DNA of 64,000 nt from Aphrocallistes beatrix. Lineage: Eukaryota; Porifera; Hexactinellida; Sceptrulophora; Aphrocallistidae. Shown here one piece after another: positions 44,292-55,566 of this stretch. The notes under the pieces were generated by a model. That model had not been told where the DNA came from. It made no database searches and worked only from the letters and a program-made list of their open reading frames with translations. Numbering within the stretch: the stretch's first letter is position 1; every line of letters begins with the position of its first letter. The position numbers and the translations under genes are program-made. The stretch is from contig OY725490.1 of the NCBI GenBank assembly GCA_963281255.1, forward strand, positions 3,844,001-3,908,000. The letters are read 5' to 3'.

Positions 44292-45757
44292 TATATACAT
44301 GTATATATATATATATACTTCATTCATATGCAGAGAAACATATTCTGGTCATGGAGGAGACAAGTTCAGGATTTTCTATTGAGGGTCCTTAGTATCCAGC
44401 TAGCAGCTGGGCTGGGGGTCTGAGGGGCGCTGTAAGCCCGCCAATGGGGTCCAGGGGCTTTGCCCCTGGAAGTTAACAACATTTGGTTATAATTTCCCCA
44501 GATTCTTCTAATTTTGTCGTTCTAAAAATATCAATTCGCTCCGAGTTCCCCCTCTCATCGGGGCGACTAGGCTCTGATTACTGGGTGATCATATTCCTAG
44601 CAGGGTGGGCATCAGTGCTCCCTCTAAGCTTTTTCGGCGATAAATCGCTGAAAAATAGCGGATTCGGAGCAGTCACCGCCGATTTTTAAAGGAAATCTGG
44701 AAAGCCGGATTTTAAGAGGCCCAATAAAATTCCTAATCAGAGTATGCACTTGTACTACTTATAAATAATACATTATAGATCAATTGCGGCTCAACCAGTA
44801 TATAGCGGCCCCCTTTTGGTCTACCTAAAAATTCTCATTAATGTCCATGTTTCTAGATATCCATGTGTAATAGCACTAAATTTTTTAGGAGAATATGTTT
44901 GTTTTTTATCACCTAAAATTTTTTCACCTACTTTCGTAAAGCTTTATAGCGGGAAATATTGATTACCTTAATGAATGAACTGGATTTGTTCAGCTTTAAC
45001 ATTACAAAAGTTGTATCCATTAATTTATTGCTCGTGACATCAAGTCGTAAATGTTTTAATTATAGAATGTAGAAATTCTGAACTTGCAGATCATTATATT
45101 CATAGAACAAAATTTTGGTTCTAAAACCAAAAAGGCTGAAGACTCCAGCTGGTCTGCAGAACTTTTACATCTAAATGCAAATATTTTCATTCCAATTACT
45201 TAATGTCCGCTGTGTCATTTTACGTTCTTATGAACTTGCAACTTTATTAATTCACTGGACGTAATCAATCAGTATTGTTCAAGTGTGTAAGAATTGCTAT
45301 ATTTAGCAGCTTAATTAATGAACTCAAAGACAAAACTGCAAGTTGATTGATATTTGTAAGCATATAATGCTTATAAATACGACTACTTATATTCTGATAT
45401 TTTTGGATGTTAATTATGTATGGTGGGTGTTACGTACCCTTTCTAATTCTATAAACGAGTACAGACATTAATTGTCCATGTGGTATTTTATTCCAGCAAA
45501 ACTTATTCCAACTAATATATGTAATTATTTTACGACCATATTGTATTATTCAGATTTCCTCATCTACCTTACTTTACGTAGTATACGTAAGAAATTATAA
45601 TTTCTTACGCCAATAAACCTTCCTTAATACTGACTTGAGAATTTAATATTGGTAAATTGGAGTATATAAGTTTTTCGATTGCTGATGGAATCTGCCTACT
45701 CTAAGAGCATAACTGACAACGAAGAAAAGGTAGACAAGTTCTTAGTTCATTTTCAGT
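44292..45757. other. Spacer with hAT-like debris, no gene
   Basis: GGGGTCCAGGGGCTTTGCCC near 44450 and CAGTGCTCCCTCTAAGC near 44611 look like hAT debris. From about 44750 to 45750 I see only AT-rich sequence. Confidence 0.35.
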
Positions 45758-46437
45758 GGCCTTATTCTCAGATCGACTTAAACTTAACTTAATTAAACTA
45801 AGTAAAAACTAATTTGGTATTCACAGCACAAAACTAAGTAAATACTTAGTTTTGGTTGAATACTTAGTATTTACTTAGTATTACTTAGTTTTTAGCTTAA
45901 ATTAATATAGTATTTTTAAGTCGACTTCGAAGCTGACTTAACTCACAATTTTATTAAGAAAATATTACTTCCTTGCAAAGGGAAAGATGTGAAAATAAAT
46001 GTAATATTAATTATTGGTGAGAACAATACGATCCAATTTTATCGCAATTAGAACTCTATTTATTTGTTGTAGTCACCATTAGCTGTAGTATGGTTTTACG
46101 ACGTTGATTTGATTTACAGTAATTACCACAAAAATGTCTTCATCACTCAATATCTTACGTAAACGCAGTGGCGGAACTAGTACACCCGGGCCTGTGCCCG
46201 GGTTAATGAAAAGTGTCCCCGTGTAGCTAAGATCTGAAATAGGTGTAAGTCTATTTTTACTAGATTATTCTTAATTCCATACTTTTAACCACAATCAGAC
46301 CCTGTCACCCTATGTTAAAATATTTAGAGTACATACGCAATGCGTTTGTTTCATTTTTATCAACCCATATTGTATATTCTAGGATGATGTAATATTGAAT
46401 ACTTGATCAAGGCGATTCAGAAGCTCTCTTGGATTTT

Positions 46438-46539
46438 AAAACCCTCGCCTGGCTAGGTCTCAAAAGTATAAATAGAGAAAACCCCACTTTCATTTTCACT
46501 TTCAGTTCACTTTCAACATTCCTAGCCAACCGAGGGTTT
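46438..46539. repeat. GAAANNGAAA foldback, copy 2 (inverted)
   Basis: AAACCCTCGCCTGGCTAGG and CCTAGCCAACCGAGGGTTT pair. Between them, on the minus strand, run GAAAGTGAAC/GAAAGTGAAA words and CTATTTATAC. Confidence 0.85.
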
Positions 46540-46589
46540 AATAAGCGAAACGGCAATGTAGTCATATAGATTTCTCTACTGCTGCTGAT

Positions 46590-47317
46590 TTAGTCTCCGC
46601 CACAACTTTGACTTTAGAAGAATTACGCTCTATTAAAGAGTGGGAAAGAATTATTTCTTATGTTCGGGATGTTGCGAACTTAAATGCCATTGATTTCTGT
46701 TTTCCTTCGCAACCAAGACAAAGACAACTACCTGGCTCTTTGAAAAATTATGAAATTTCATCTCCCTTAGGTAATCGATCCATCCTTTCTACGGGAGAAC
46801 AATTCAGGAACAGTTTATATCTACCACTCATTGATAGACTGTTAGCAGAACTAAACCATCGATTTAATCCAAATAGTAGAGTACTTATGAAAGCAATTCA
46901 AGCCTTCACAATTTCAGCTAACTTTCTAGAAGCAGCAGAAATGAATTTGCCCAAGCTTATAGCATTTATTCCCATCATTTGAATCTTGAATCAAAGCTCG
47001 CAAAGCGTACAATGACAGTATTCAAATTAGAAAGTATCAATAGCTTATTACTGAAGCTTTTATCTCTAGAAACTGCCTTTCCAAACTTATTAAAGGCCAT
47101 ACGGATCGCAGTGACCATTGATGTTAGCAGTGCACATTCTGAGAGATCTTTTTCTACACTCAAACGTGTGAAAAACTATTTAAGGACAACAATGGGTAGC
47201 CAGCGGATAACAGACCTCTGTATTTTAAGCATCGAGAGTACATTCTCAAACAATCTAGATTTAGATGAGATAGTTCAGAAGTTCTCTTCAAGTAACATCA
47301 ACCGTAGGATTAAATAA
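46590..47317 (+). pseudogene. hAT transposase 3, C-terminal third
   Basis: Contains SLYLPLIDRLLAELNHRF and then, in a shifted frame, the dimerisation block SSAHSERSFSTLKRVKNYLR with LCILSIES. The zinc finger and catalytic core are absent, and there is a frame break near 46980. It cannot encode an active enzyme. Confidence 0.85.
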
Positions 47318-47529
47318 GTATGACTATTATAGTTTTGTATTTGTGATCGAAATTATTTACTCAAAATATAATGAGAAGAATAATTTATTATACCCCACTA
47401 GATTTGAATACAGACAATAATGTGTATTCACTAATTTGATTTGTTTTTATTAGTGTGCTTCCTATAGTATTATTATTTTGGATCTATGATCCAATATAAT
47501 AATATAGTAGCACAGTACTAAAATGAGTG

Positions 47530-48170
47530 CTGGTGTATGGCCGGCCGGCCGTAAGTGGTGCACAGACTAGAGTTTAAAAGATATCGCCCTGAAATCTTTT
47601 GTGAAGCTGCGGACATATATGTCGATGTGCACCTACTCATACGATTTTCAATATATGCTAAATCATCATCATTACGTAGCATTTTGTAATTTCATTCTTT
47701 TGCTTATTGCACAAAAACTAGAAGAGCTAGAAACTTTAGATTGGTAACACTGGTGAAATATGAGGCCCTCTAAAACCTATTTCATTCCTAGATCCATCGG
47801 ACATAGACCTCTGAGAAATTTGCGTTTAAAAATGTTGTCGCGTTATCATCGCCTAATTTTAATGATAAATGCCTATTAGAGCTCAAATTTTAATAGTTTG
47901 AGATAAACAATTGTTCAATGAAGTGTTCAATATGGATGTCTCAACAAAATTATCTTAATTAATTATGCTTACGTCATCATGATGACACAGCAATAATTAT
48001 AAATGGCTAATAGAGTTAAAATGATAAGAAATAGAAATAAACATATGTTGTAGAAAGTGTTCAGTGTAGATGACTATACAAAACTATGCTAATTAATTAT
48101 GCTGACGTCATCATGATAACACAGTCAAAATTTACATCCACAATTTTCATCCTACAAACTTTAATTGATG
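47530..48170. other. Non-coding 3' part of hAT 3
   Basis: No gene. A block containing AATTATGC(T/G)(T/G)ACGTCATCATGAT occurs twice about 140 bases apart (near 47965 and 48098), a diverged tandem duplication. Confidence 0.5.
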
Positions 48171-48175
48171 TATGA

Positions 48176-48288
48176 GAAGCCCCTCACAAACGGGCTAGAA
48201 GTGTGCTTCCAAATTCCTTGGATGACATGTATTGTGTCATCATCCAAGGAATGTGGAAGCACACTTCTGGCCCGTCTGTGAGGGGCTT
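48176..48288. repeat. Long near-perfect hairpin, about 49-bp arms
   Basis: GAAGCCCCTCACAAACGGGC onward pairs with GCCCGTCTGTGAGGGGCTTT-type sequence, ending in a 14-base loop at about 48226. A few mismatches and a one-base bulge. Located inside hAT 3. It could be a MITE or fold as an RNA precursor. Confidence 0.85.
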
Positions 48289-48450
48289 TTTAGGTTCAAT
48301 CTATAGGTTGTTGGACTTTGTTCCCGGGGAAATAAAATGCCTAGTTCCGCCACTGCGTAAACGTGAAGCTGCTGGATAATGAACATGTTACGAGTAATAT
48401 GGTGATGATTATTATAAATTCAATATCGTTGAGTTGATGGGATTTGAGAC

Positions 48451-48790
48451 GGGATACAGACAATTCGTGACATTACAATTCGTGACATTACAATTCGTGA
48501 CATACAATTCGTGACATTACAATTCGTGACATTCTTGTAGTCGTGTAAACAATCATTAGTTGAGATTAAAGAGTTTCATTCAACTTTTTTTGATTAATTA
48601 AAGATGAAAGACAATTACAACTAAAAGAATTACTTCCCGAGAGAGAAATTCATTCTCACATTCTAACATTGAATTCATCAATTCTATGTTGAATAGTCAC
48701 AAATAGCAATGTCACGAATTGTAATGTCACGAATTGTATGTCACGAATTGTAATGTCACGAATTGTAATGTCACGAATTGTCTGTATCCC
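48451..48790. mobile_element. MULE-like MITE with 9-bp TSD ATTTGAGAC
   Basis: Ends GGGATACAGACAATTCGTG and its complement. ATTTGAGAC flanks both sides exactly. Each end is an array of the unit AATGTCACGAATTGT, about five copies per side. The 9-bp TSD and GGG start fit Mutator-like elements; Merlin (8-9 bp) is the alternative. Confidence 0.9.
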
Positions 48791-49052
48791 ATTTGAGACA
48801 TTTGACCTATCTCTAAATACCCTTGATTGGCCAAACTATTAAAAACTTAGTTTATATGTCAAAATGAAACAAAAACTTAATACTGTTTGTGATTATTAAA
48901 CTAAGTAAAGGAATAAGTAATAAATTAAGTAAAAACTAAATAATTTTCTAAACTAATTAAATACTAAGTAATTCTTAAGTTCGACGCATAAACTAAGTAT
49001 TTACTTGGTAATTACTTAGTTTCGAGCAAAAAACTAAGTATGGATTTAAATG

Positions 49053-49508
49053 ATCCATTAAAACGAGTGTTATCTTATCGCTTATAACTCGAAAAGTATT
49101 CGCCCTAGATCAAAAATAATTATACCAGTGGAAAGAAGAGGGTTGGTGTATTTCATTTTTATGTTTAAATTTTTACATTTTTACAAAATGAGCTAGCAGT
49201 TCAAATTTTGGACTCAGTTTTTGGTTAATATCTCATGAAATATTTATGATACAAACTTTTCCTTTAAACTACGTTTATTTCAGCCTTGGTGTATTTTGTG
49301 TTTCAAATTTCAAATTAAAATATTAATTATTGAACGAATTATTAATATTTGAATTTTACATTATAATAATGTGATATCACCGGGATTGTATCTATCAATA
49401 ATATCTTATTTTAATCACGCCAGATCATAATTTGATTGTTGAATTCGTGTCCGCACTAAATATCCAGCGATTTGATATATGGGTCATCCTTACTATTAAA
49501 ACTCGATG

Positions 49509-49557
<49 letters not shown>

Positions 49558-50735
49558 GTAACGAATTGATTGAAGAAACTGCCGGGCGCAGAAGGCTGAT
49601 TTTTGGCATGTGGGATTCTTTTGGCTATGGCTCCAGTAAGTTCTGAGTTCAGAGCAAAATGTCGACTCATCATGGAATTATGACGTCATTGTCACATTTT
49701 TAAAAGTTAAGCAACACAGTTATTCGGGCATAACTCAGCCATTATAGGAGATAGAAGGCTGAAATTTTAATAGAATCTGTATACTAACATACCTCACATA
49801 TGATGCGACTTTCAACAAAAAATGATGACTCATCACTTTGTAATGACGTCATCATTACGCATCAAAAATTTTAAAATTGACAAATTTGGTGATTTTTCGA
49901 GTGATATCGATTAGCACAGTAGAACAGACATATTTAGAAATGTTATCTCCCTTATAATTAACCAATGTGACTCCAGGCGACCGAAGGGAGCCTCCGGCGG
50001 ACACGAAGTGTTCGCCAGCCGCGCAGCGCAAGCAAGCGCGAAGCGCGCTTGTTCTATATGAAATCGACAGAAAATTTCAAAATGTTTCTTCAATATCTCA
50101 GAATGGCTTTATAATTTGCATGTGAGTTATATCACAAGGTATAAAAAACTATAATATTAATTATTTATTTACGTCACAGCTCCCCAAAATCATCATAATG
50201 AAAATATTTACTCACCAAGCGTGCCAAACTTCTACACCAGTTTATATACATAACAAGTAATTTTTGATGCAAGTTTTAGACAATATCTCCTACTGTTTCT
50301 TCGAGATGAGGAGCTTAACAGCAGGAATATCTGTATTTTTGCTGATTGATACAATCATGACAAAAACTCGATGTCTCCTTAGGTTGAGAACTAAATCTCT
50401 AATGACATTTTATTGTGTTATATATGTTCCACAATTGTGTTGTTGATTTATAGAATGTAGTTTAAGCTATTTCCAATTTAATCAACGATTATATGTAATT
50501 GTCGGACAGGAGTCCCCTTTTGAAATATTTCTGTGTTTAATAAAATTGATGTATGTACCTAGTCTGTACCTAATACTGGTTGCACCAGGTGATTATTTGC
50601 ACTTTATATTTACCTAACTCAAATATATGAGCTATTATTATCTTGGGTAGTCAGAAGTCTTAGACATTTTTATGTGATGTCATCGGTATTGTGCAAAAAT
50701 TGAATATTGTTCAAAAATTTTTTGGCTTACGTAAG
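49053..50735. repeat. Left arm of a large inverted duplication
   Basis: Matches 58987-60595 in reverse complement at about 90% by eye, from GAACGAGTGTTATCTTA-like sequence to GGCTTACGTA. It carries a Helitron (49487-50051) that the right arm lacks, and lacks the palindrome found in the right arm. Confidence 0.85.
49487..50051 (+). mobile_element. Full-length non-autonomous Helitron (H8), 565 bp
   Basis: The 5' end TCCTTACTATTAAAACTCG is followed by (TA)n, the family core, and the GC-rich hairpin tail ending GCGCGCTTG. The flanks are A and T with no duplication, as expected for Helitron insertion. The right arm of the inverted duplication preserves the empty site. Confidence 0.92.
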
Positions 50736-53260
50736 AAGTTTCCAGAGTCTGAGAGCATATCTGGTAAGGGAACCTCAACATTTGGATTTCCCAGATTGGC
50801 AGATTCCGTTTTGCGTGGAAACCGATGCGTCAGGTATTGCGGTTGGTGTGGTACAGAGTGGACCATGGGTCACTGGGTCATGGGTCATGGGTCACTTGGG
50901 TCACATAAATCGCTGGGTCAGTTGGGTCATGGGTCACGACCTCTTGACCCAGTGACCCAGTCACTGGGTCACTGGATTACAGGGTCATGGGTCACATGGG
51001 CCACATAAGTCAATGGGTCATAGGTCACAACCCCTTGACCCAGTGACCTATATATATAATATATAATATATAGCCGCTCATTTTTATAGTTGGCGACTAT
51101 ACTAGTGTATAGTCGCAAACAAACGATTCGAAAACTTCTTTATAATTAAAGTGTTTGTAGGTAACCACAACAAATTTATGTGATTGAGTATTACACTGGG
51201 TCACGTACTGGGTCACTGGGTAACGTACTGGGTCACTGGGTCATGCACTGGGTCACTGGGTCACATACTGGGTCACGTACTGGGTCACTGGGTCACATAC
51301 TGGGTCACGTACTGGGTCACTGGGTCATGGGTCACACATGCAATGGGTCAGATGGGTCATGGGTCACTGTAAGTGACCCATGGTCCACTCTGGTGTGGTA
51401 CTCACCCAAGACGATGGAAGTGGCAAAAGAGAGTTCTGGAGTTTTTCTCTAGTAAGTTGAATGATGCACAACGGAAGTATTCAGCTGGAGAATTGGAAAC
51501 CTACGCAGTAGTTGCGGCGCTAAGGAAATGGGAAGTTTATTTACAGGCCGCGGATAAAGTCGTGCTAATCACTGATCACCACCCATTGAGAAGTGGTTGA
51601 GGCAACAAAGGGATCCAAGGAACAAGTACGCTAGATGGATTCTTGAATTTGAACCGATTAACTATGAAATTCGTTATCGAAGGGGCCATGAAAATGGAGC
51701 GGTGGACTATTTGAGTCGGATACCGGGGAACATGGATGAAGCGGTTAGTGACGAAGGAAGTTTTGAAAGATGTGTATATGTGTTGGATCAAGAATTGAAC
51801 ACGTTGCGAAACGATTTACTGAAGAGTCAGCTCAATGATCAGAGCATCGCGAGATCAGTCAAGCAGTTGCGAGAAAAGGGAGAGATAACGTTTGGGCCAT
51901 TTAAGAAGCAAGAAGGAATGAGAGTAGATGGGGAAGGAAGGCTTTTTCGGAAGAGAGCATTGGTCGTGCCGCGGAACCGGAGAACAGGAGTTACAGAGAT
52001 AGCACACCGGGTCACGCATGCTGGGATAGAAAAGACGTACGCGTATTTGCGAGATCGTTTCTACTGGATAGGTATGAAGAAAGACGTAGAACATTGTTGC
52101 AGAGCGTGTGTTGTGTGCCTCGAGAATAAAAGGTCTACGAAGAAGAAAGAACCGTTAAAGCCAATCATTTTAGATCGCCCAGAACCAACAAGAGCGATAG
52201 CAGCTGATATCGCAGTGCTACCTTGGGGCGCTGAGGGCTATCGTTATATGCTGATAATCGTAGACTTATTCTCGAAGTTCGTAGAGATCGTAGCTATGCG
52301 AGACCAGACAGCGGAGTCCGTGCGGAGTGGATTGGAAAATTGGTGGTTGTATAGGTATGGGATGCCAGACTCCCTTTTAACGGATCAGGGGAGGAACGTT
52401 GACGGAGAGTGTATCCGGGAAATGTGTGAAATTTGGGATACACAAGAAGCATTCATCGGCTTATCATCCCCAGGGTGACGGGCAGGCGGAACGTGCGATC
52501 GAGAGTGTAAAGCAGGCTGTCCGCTGTTTCCTTGCGATGCATAAGCTGGATAAGAGTCCTTTAACATAAATTCGTTAAAAAGCAGTGCCACAAAGTTCAC
52601 CCCACACGAACTGATGTTCGGAGTAAAGATTAGGACACCGATAGATCAAATCGTAAGAGATCTTAACAACACGAGTATCGACGACCCAAATCAAGTCAGA
52701 TGGGGAGAGAAAATAAGGGAAGCGACAGGAAATACAGCTTACGCCAAGGCCCAATCCAAAAGGTACTACGACAGAAATGCAATGGATAAGCCTACATACT
52801 TTAGCACGGGGCAAAATATCTTGCTTAGGAACTTTACACGAGGGGATGGACTTGCACCGACGTACATGGGACCTTACACGGTGCATGATATGAGGTATCC
52901 TAATGTAAAGATTAGAAGAGGAAGCAGGTATTCTTGGGTTCATCTCAATGATTGCAAAGTAGTTCCGGTGTCCCCTACGGAAGCGTTACAGTCTCGAGGG
53001 AGATGATGAACCGGAATCTGAACAAGAGTACGCAGAACCGGAGAGGACAACAGGTTGGTGATACACAGTCTCAGTCACAACTAACGAGCGATGAGGAAGA
53101 ATGTAACGCGTCGAGGGATGAGGCCCGCAAAGAGGCATCTCCTGAACAGACTACGTTTTTACGACGTCAATCTAGGATACGCAAGGAGCCGGATAGGTTT
53201 GGTACTCCGGTATATTGGTCGTAACAGTTTTGTTTAGAAGGGAGATGATGTCACGGATTG
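50736..53260 (+). mobile_element. Ty3/gypsy pol 3' fragment (fossil)
   Basis: Plus strand. Parts seen: the end of reverse transcriptase and RNase H (FCVETDASGIAVGVVQ, YSAGELETYAVVAALRKW, ITDHHPL); an integrase with zinc-binding region (VTHAGIEKTYAYL ... CRACVVCLENK) and core (IVDLFSKFVEIVAMRDQ); a C-terminal segment (TYMGPYTVHDMRYPNVKIRR). A polypurine-like AGAAGGGAGATGA followed by TGTCACGGATTG near 53250 may mark the start of a 3' LTR. Interrupted by a hAT MITE (50854-51392). The element is broken, with several breaks, and no 5' part is present. Confidence 0.88.
50854..51392. mobile_element. hAT MITE swollen by GGGTCA arrays (TSD GTGTGGTA)
   Basis: Ends CAGAGTGGACCATGGGTC and GACCCATGGTCCACTCTG are inverted. 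GTGTGGTA flanks both sides exactly. Most of the 539 bases are GGGTCA words spaced by one or two bases, in both orientations, with an AT-rich core near 51045-51180. Confidence 0.93.
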
Positions 53261-53388
53261 TACTAGAGAGCTAGACTATCTCATGCAACCGTAATTATCT
53301 TAGTGACTCCCTTTGTAGAATGAGATTTAGGACTTAGCAAATTCATAGTCTTTGTTTTATCTTAATTATATTTCTATTGAACTAAAGT

Positions 53389-54060
53389 CTACCTTTCGTT
53401 GATTTGTACCAGTTCATTCAATACACCGTCACAGACATTTTTTCTATCTGACGTCGCAAAAAAATGACACTCCGCCTTCAAACCAAATTCTCTTTCATGA
53501 TGGAGAAGATTGTTGATGTTTTTGAAGTTCTTATATTGTGAAGCAGCTCCATCAGTGAAATAAAAATTCGACAATTGAGGATGTGTTTGTGATAAATAAG
53601 AATTACTTTAATAAAGCTGTGTACTGCTATTGAGTCATGTATCAAACAATCACTAATCACACACATGTAGCGTATTTTGCAAATCTCTTCGTTAGGTTCT
53701 CTATAATACATTGCAAATGGGTGGATGGTAGACTGGGAGTTATTCCAATGGAAGCCTTGTACGGCGTCCTAGACTACAAAACTACGTATACTTCTCTGAG
53801 AAGTCTAATATTATTATAGCTTCATAAAGTTCCAGATTTTCTTTCAAAGAATTTAAAAAAGCAGATTGATTTTTTGCAATGTAATGATGTGTAGTCAATC
53901 TATCAAAGGAGACTGAGCATACGAGTGGTTTCATTACATCATGATAAGTTAGTTTTTCAACGAATGGCAAGGCTGCACTGATGAACTTAACATTTTGATG
54001 TATTTTGCATAGACATACAGAATGTGTACCTTTAGAACCAACAGTTATGTAGTACTTGGG
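53389..54060 (-). pseudogene. Transposase-like gene, N-terminal and central part (copy 2)
   Basis: Minus strand, N to C: GSKGTHSVCLCKIHQNVKF; TTHHYIAKNQSAFLNSLKEN; IIILDFSEKYT; NAVQGFHWNNSQSTIHPF; MCVISDCLIHDSIAVHSF; YFTDGAASQYKN; and ECHFFATSDRKNVCDG. These are the conserved blocks of the family seen at 27222-28060. The acidic residues in DFSE, TDG and CDG are candidates for a DDD catalytic set (inference). It spans several frames and lacks the C-terminal part. Confidence 0.65.
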
Positions 54061-54104
54061 CTGAAGATCTCAAAATTTAGATATTCCAGTTTTCATATCT
54101 ACAA

Positions 54105-54190
54105 GTAGATTACACCATAGCATTTTATACACTAAGGCAATGGCGCGCTTAACATTTTTGGGACCAGGGATTGGTTAGTTAATTAAGGAA
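54105..54190. repeat. Dispersed repeat, three copies
   Basis: CACTAAGGCAATGGCGCGC and the following block recur inverted at 58030-58112 and, more diverged, at 60880-60960. It may be a terminal or UTR segment of the neighbouring transposase-like element. Confidence 0.6.
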
Positions 54191-54568
54191 TCTGCCATAT
54201 GCGATTATGATATATATTGTTTTTGATAAATATCATAATAACTAGGTTTATCACCTTTACCATTAAGTTAGAATAATTTAGAAACATATTAGAGAGGTAG
54301 TTTAATGTTTTTCTACACCTTTTTTACAAACGAAGAATGATAAATATAAATACAGTAATAATAAAACAAGCAATAACAATGATGTAGAATGTCGTATTTT
54401 AGTATGTATTGATATAGAGTATTTCTTGAAATAGAAAGATTCTGTCCTCGCCTAGCTGTGAGAACTGAGTTTCTTAACTAATTGATGTTTCGCTCATCGT
54501 CTAGTTTTTGTAAAAGCTGTTGTGAACTTTGGCACTATTTAAGTTTGAATATCTAGAAGAAAGAAGAA
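54191..54568. other. AT-rich spacer
   Basis: No coding signal seen. Confidence 0.3.
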
Positions 54569-55330
54569 TTAGGAAGCAAATTTCTGAAGTTTGGTATTAT
54601 CGCGACCCAATAACAGTGTTATTAATTTTTTTACTTTCTTAGATAAAATGCAATTTGCGACTGTTGTGAATAACTTCTTAAGAATATCCAATTTTGATGT
54701 CATACACACACACCACCCCCTCCAGATATCGCTGGAATTTCTCTCAGTTTCAAGTAGCGTAATCTCAACTAATTTTCTACTGCAGGGTCCCTCATAAAAT
54801 CGACGACTTAAAATAGGATGATAATCTATCTTACTGAATATTTCGTTGAGGTGTAAGCTTACCTTAGTTGATGGAATAGCTCTCCAACAATTAAGCCATT
54901 TAACGATGCTTTCCAAAAACAATAATCTTTCGTCGTTGTGGCGCAGTGGGGATATATATGGATTATTGAAACGAATGTCTTTCCCTACCTAATTAACATT
55001 GAAAATGCTCCAGATATGATTTATCAAGTTGAGGAAATCAACGGTTTGATGGGTTTTACCAATGTTTCTATGATTAATAAAACTAGAAAGACCTGCAGCT
55101 GTAGACTCATGAAAAATTTTCAAGGCCAAGTTTACATTTTGTCGCTCTAATTGAGATAGCCAACATGATTTCGAGGTCAATTTTGGGGCTCTCTTAATGA
55201 CAGAAATTTGTCAGCTTTGAACAGGGTTCTAAGATCGTCAAATGCTGTATAGCATATTGGGGGATAACTAGACTTCGTCAGTTGCGTGGCATTCGAAATA
55301 ATATTGGGAGTAGGTACAGAAATTCTTAAC
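54569..55330 (-). pseudogene. P-element-like (THAP-type) transposase remnant
   Basis: Minus strand. PNIISNATQLTKSSYPP leads to FKADKFLSLREPQ, then (other frame) LERQNVNLALKIFHESTAAG and TVDFLNLINHIWSIFNVN, then FLESIVKWLNCWRAI. LERQNVxLALxIFHEST and the following hydrophobic-Trp block are typical of the middle of P-type transposases. No THAP finger or full catalytic set is visible. Multiple breaks. Confidence 0.65.
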
Positions 55331-55390
55331 TGAGTGCAAGATGGATTTGCGGATTGTGTTAGTAAATATTAGGTCAATTGGAATTCTATA

Positions 55391-55412
55391 TCCTTACTAT
55401 TAAAACTCGATT
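55391..55412 (+). mobile_element. Helitron 5'-end scrap (H15)
   Basis: TCCTTACTATTAAAACTCGA and two more bases, cut at once by a GAAANNGAAA foldback. Confidence 0.7.
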
Positions 55413-55526
55413 AAAACCCTAGCACGACTTGGCATATTGAAAGTGAAAATGAAAGTAAACTGAAAGTGAAAATGAAAATGGGGTAATCCCTATTTATACT
55501 TTTGAAGCTAAGTCGTTCCAGGGTTT
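55413..55526. repeat. GAAANNGAAA foldback, copy 3
   Basis: Ends AAAACCCTAGCACGACTTGG and AAGTCGTTCCAGGGTTTAA. The interior has GAAAGTGAAAATGAAAGT-like words and CTATTTATAC. Confidence 0.82.
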
Positions 55527-55566
55527 AATTAATTAATTAATTAATGTGTATATATCACTACTTCTC

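Larger units (their letters stand above)
46166..48355 (+). mobile_element. hAT transposon 3, internally deleted (TSD CGTAAACG)
   Basis: Ends CAGTGGCGGAACTAG and CTAGTTCCGCCACTG are exact inverted repeats. CGTAAACG flanks both sides (46158-46165 and 48356-48363). Only the C-terminal part of the transposase is present. A GAAANNGAAA foldback sits near the left end and a long hairpin near the right end. Confidence 0.93.
45758..49050. mobile_element. Large element with AACTAAGTA-rich ends (boundaries approximate)
   Basis: Both 45.76-45.95 and 48.85-49.05 kb consist of short palindromic ACTAAGTA/TACTTAGT units, comparable to the TTAAGTTCGAA ends of 13694-15196. The left start GGCCTTATTCTCAG resembles GGCCGTATTCACTA there. 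A hAT and a MULE-like MITE are nested inside. Confidence 0.5.
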
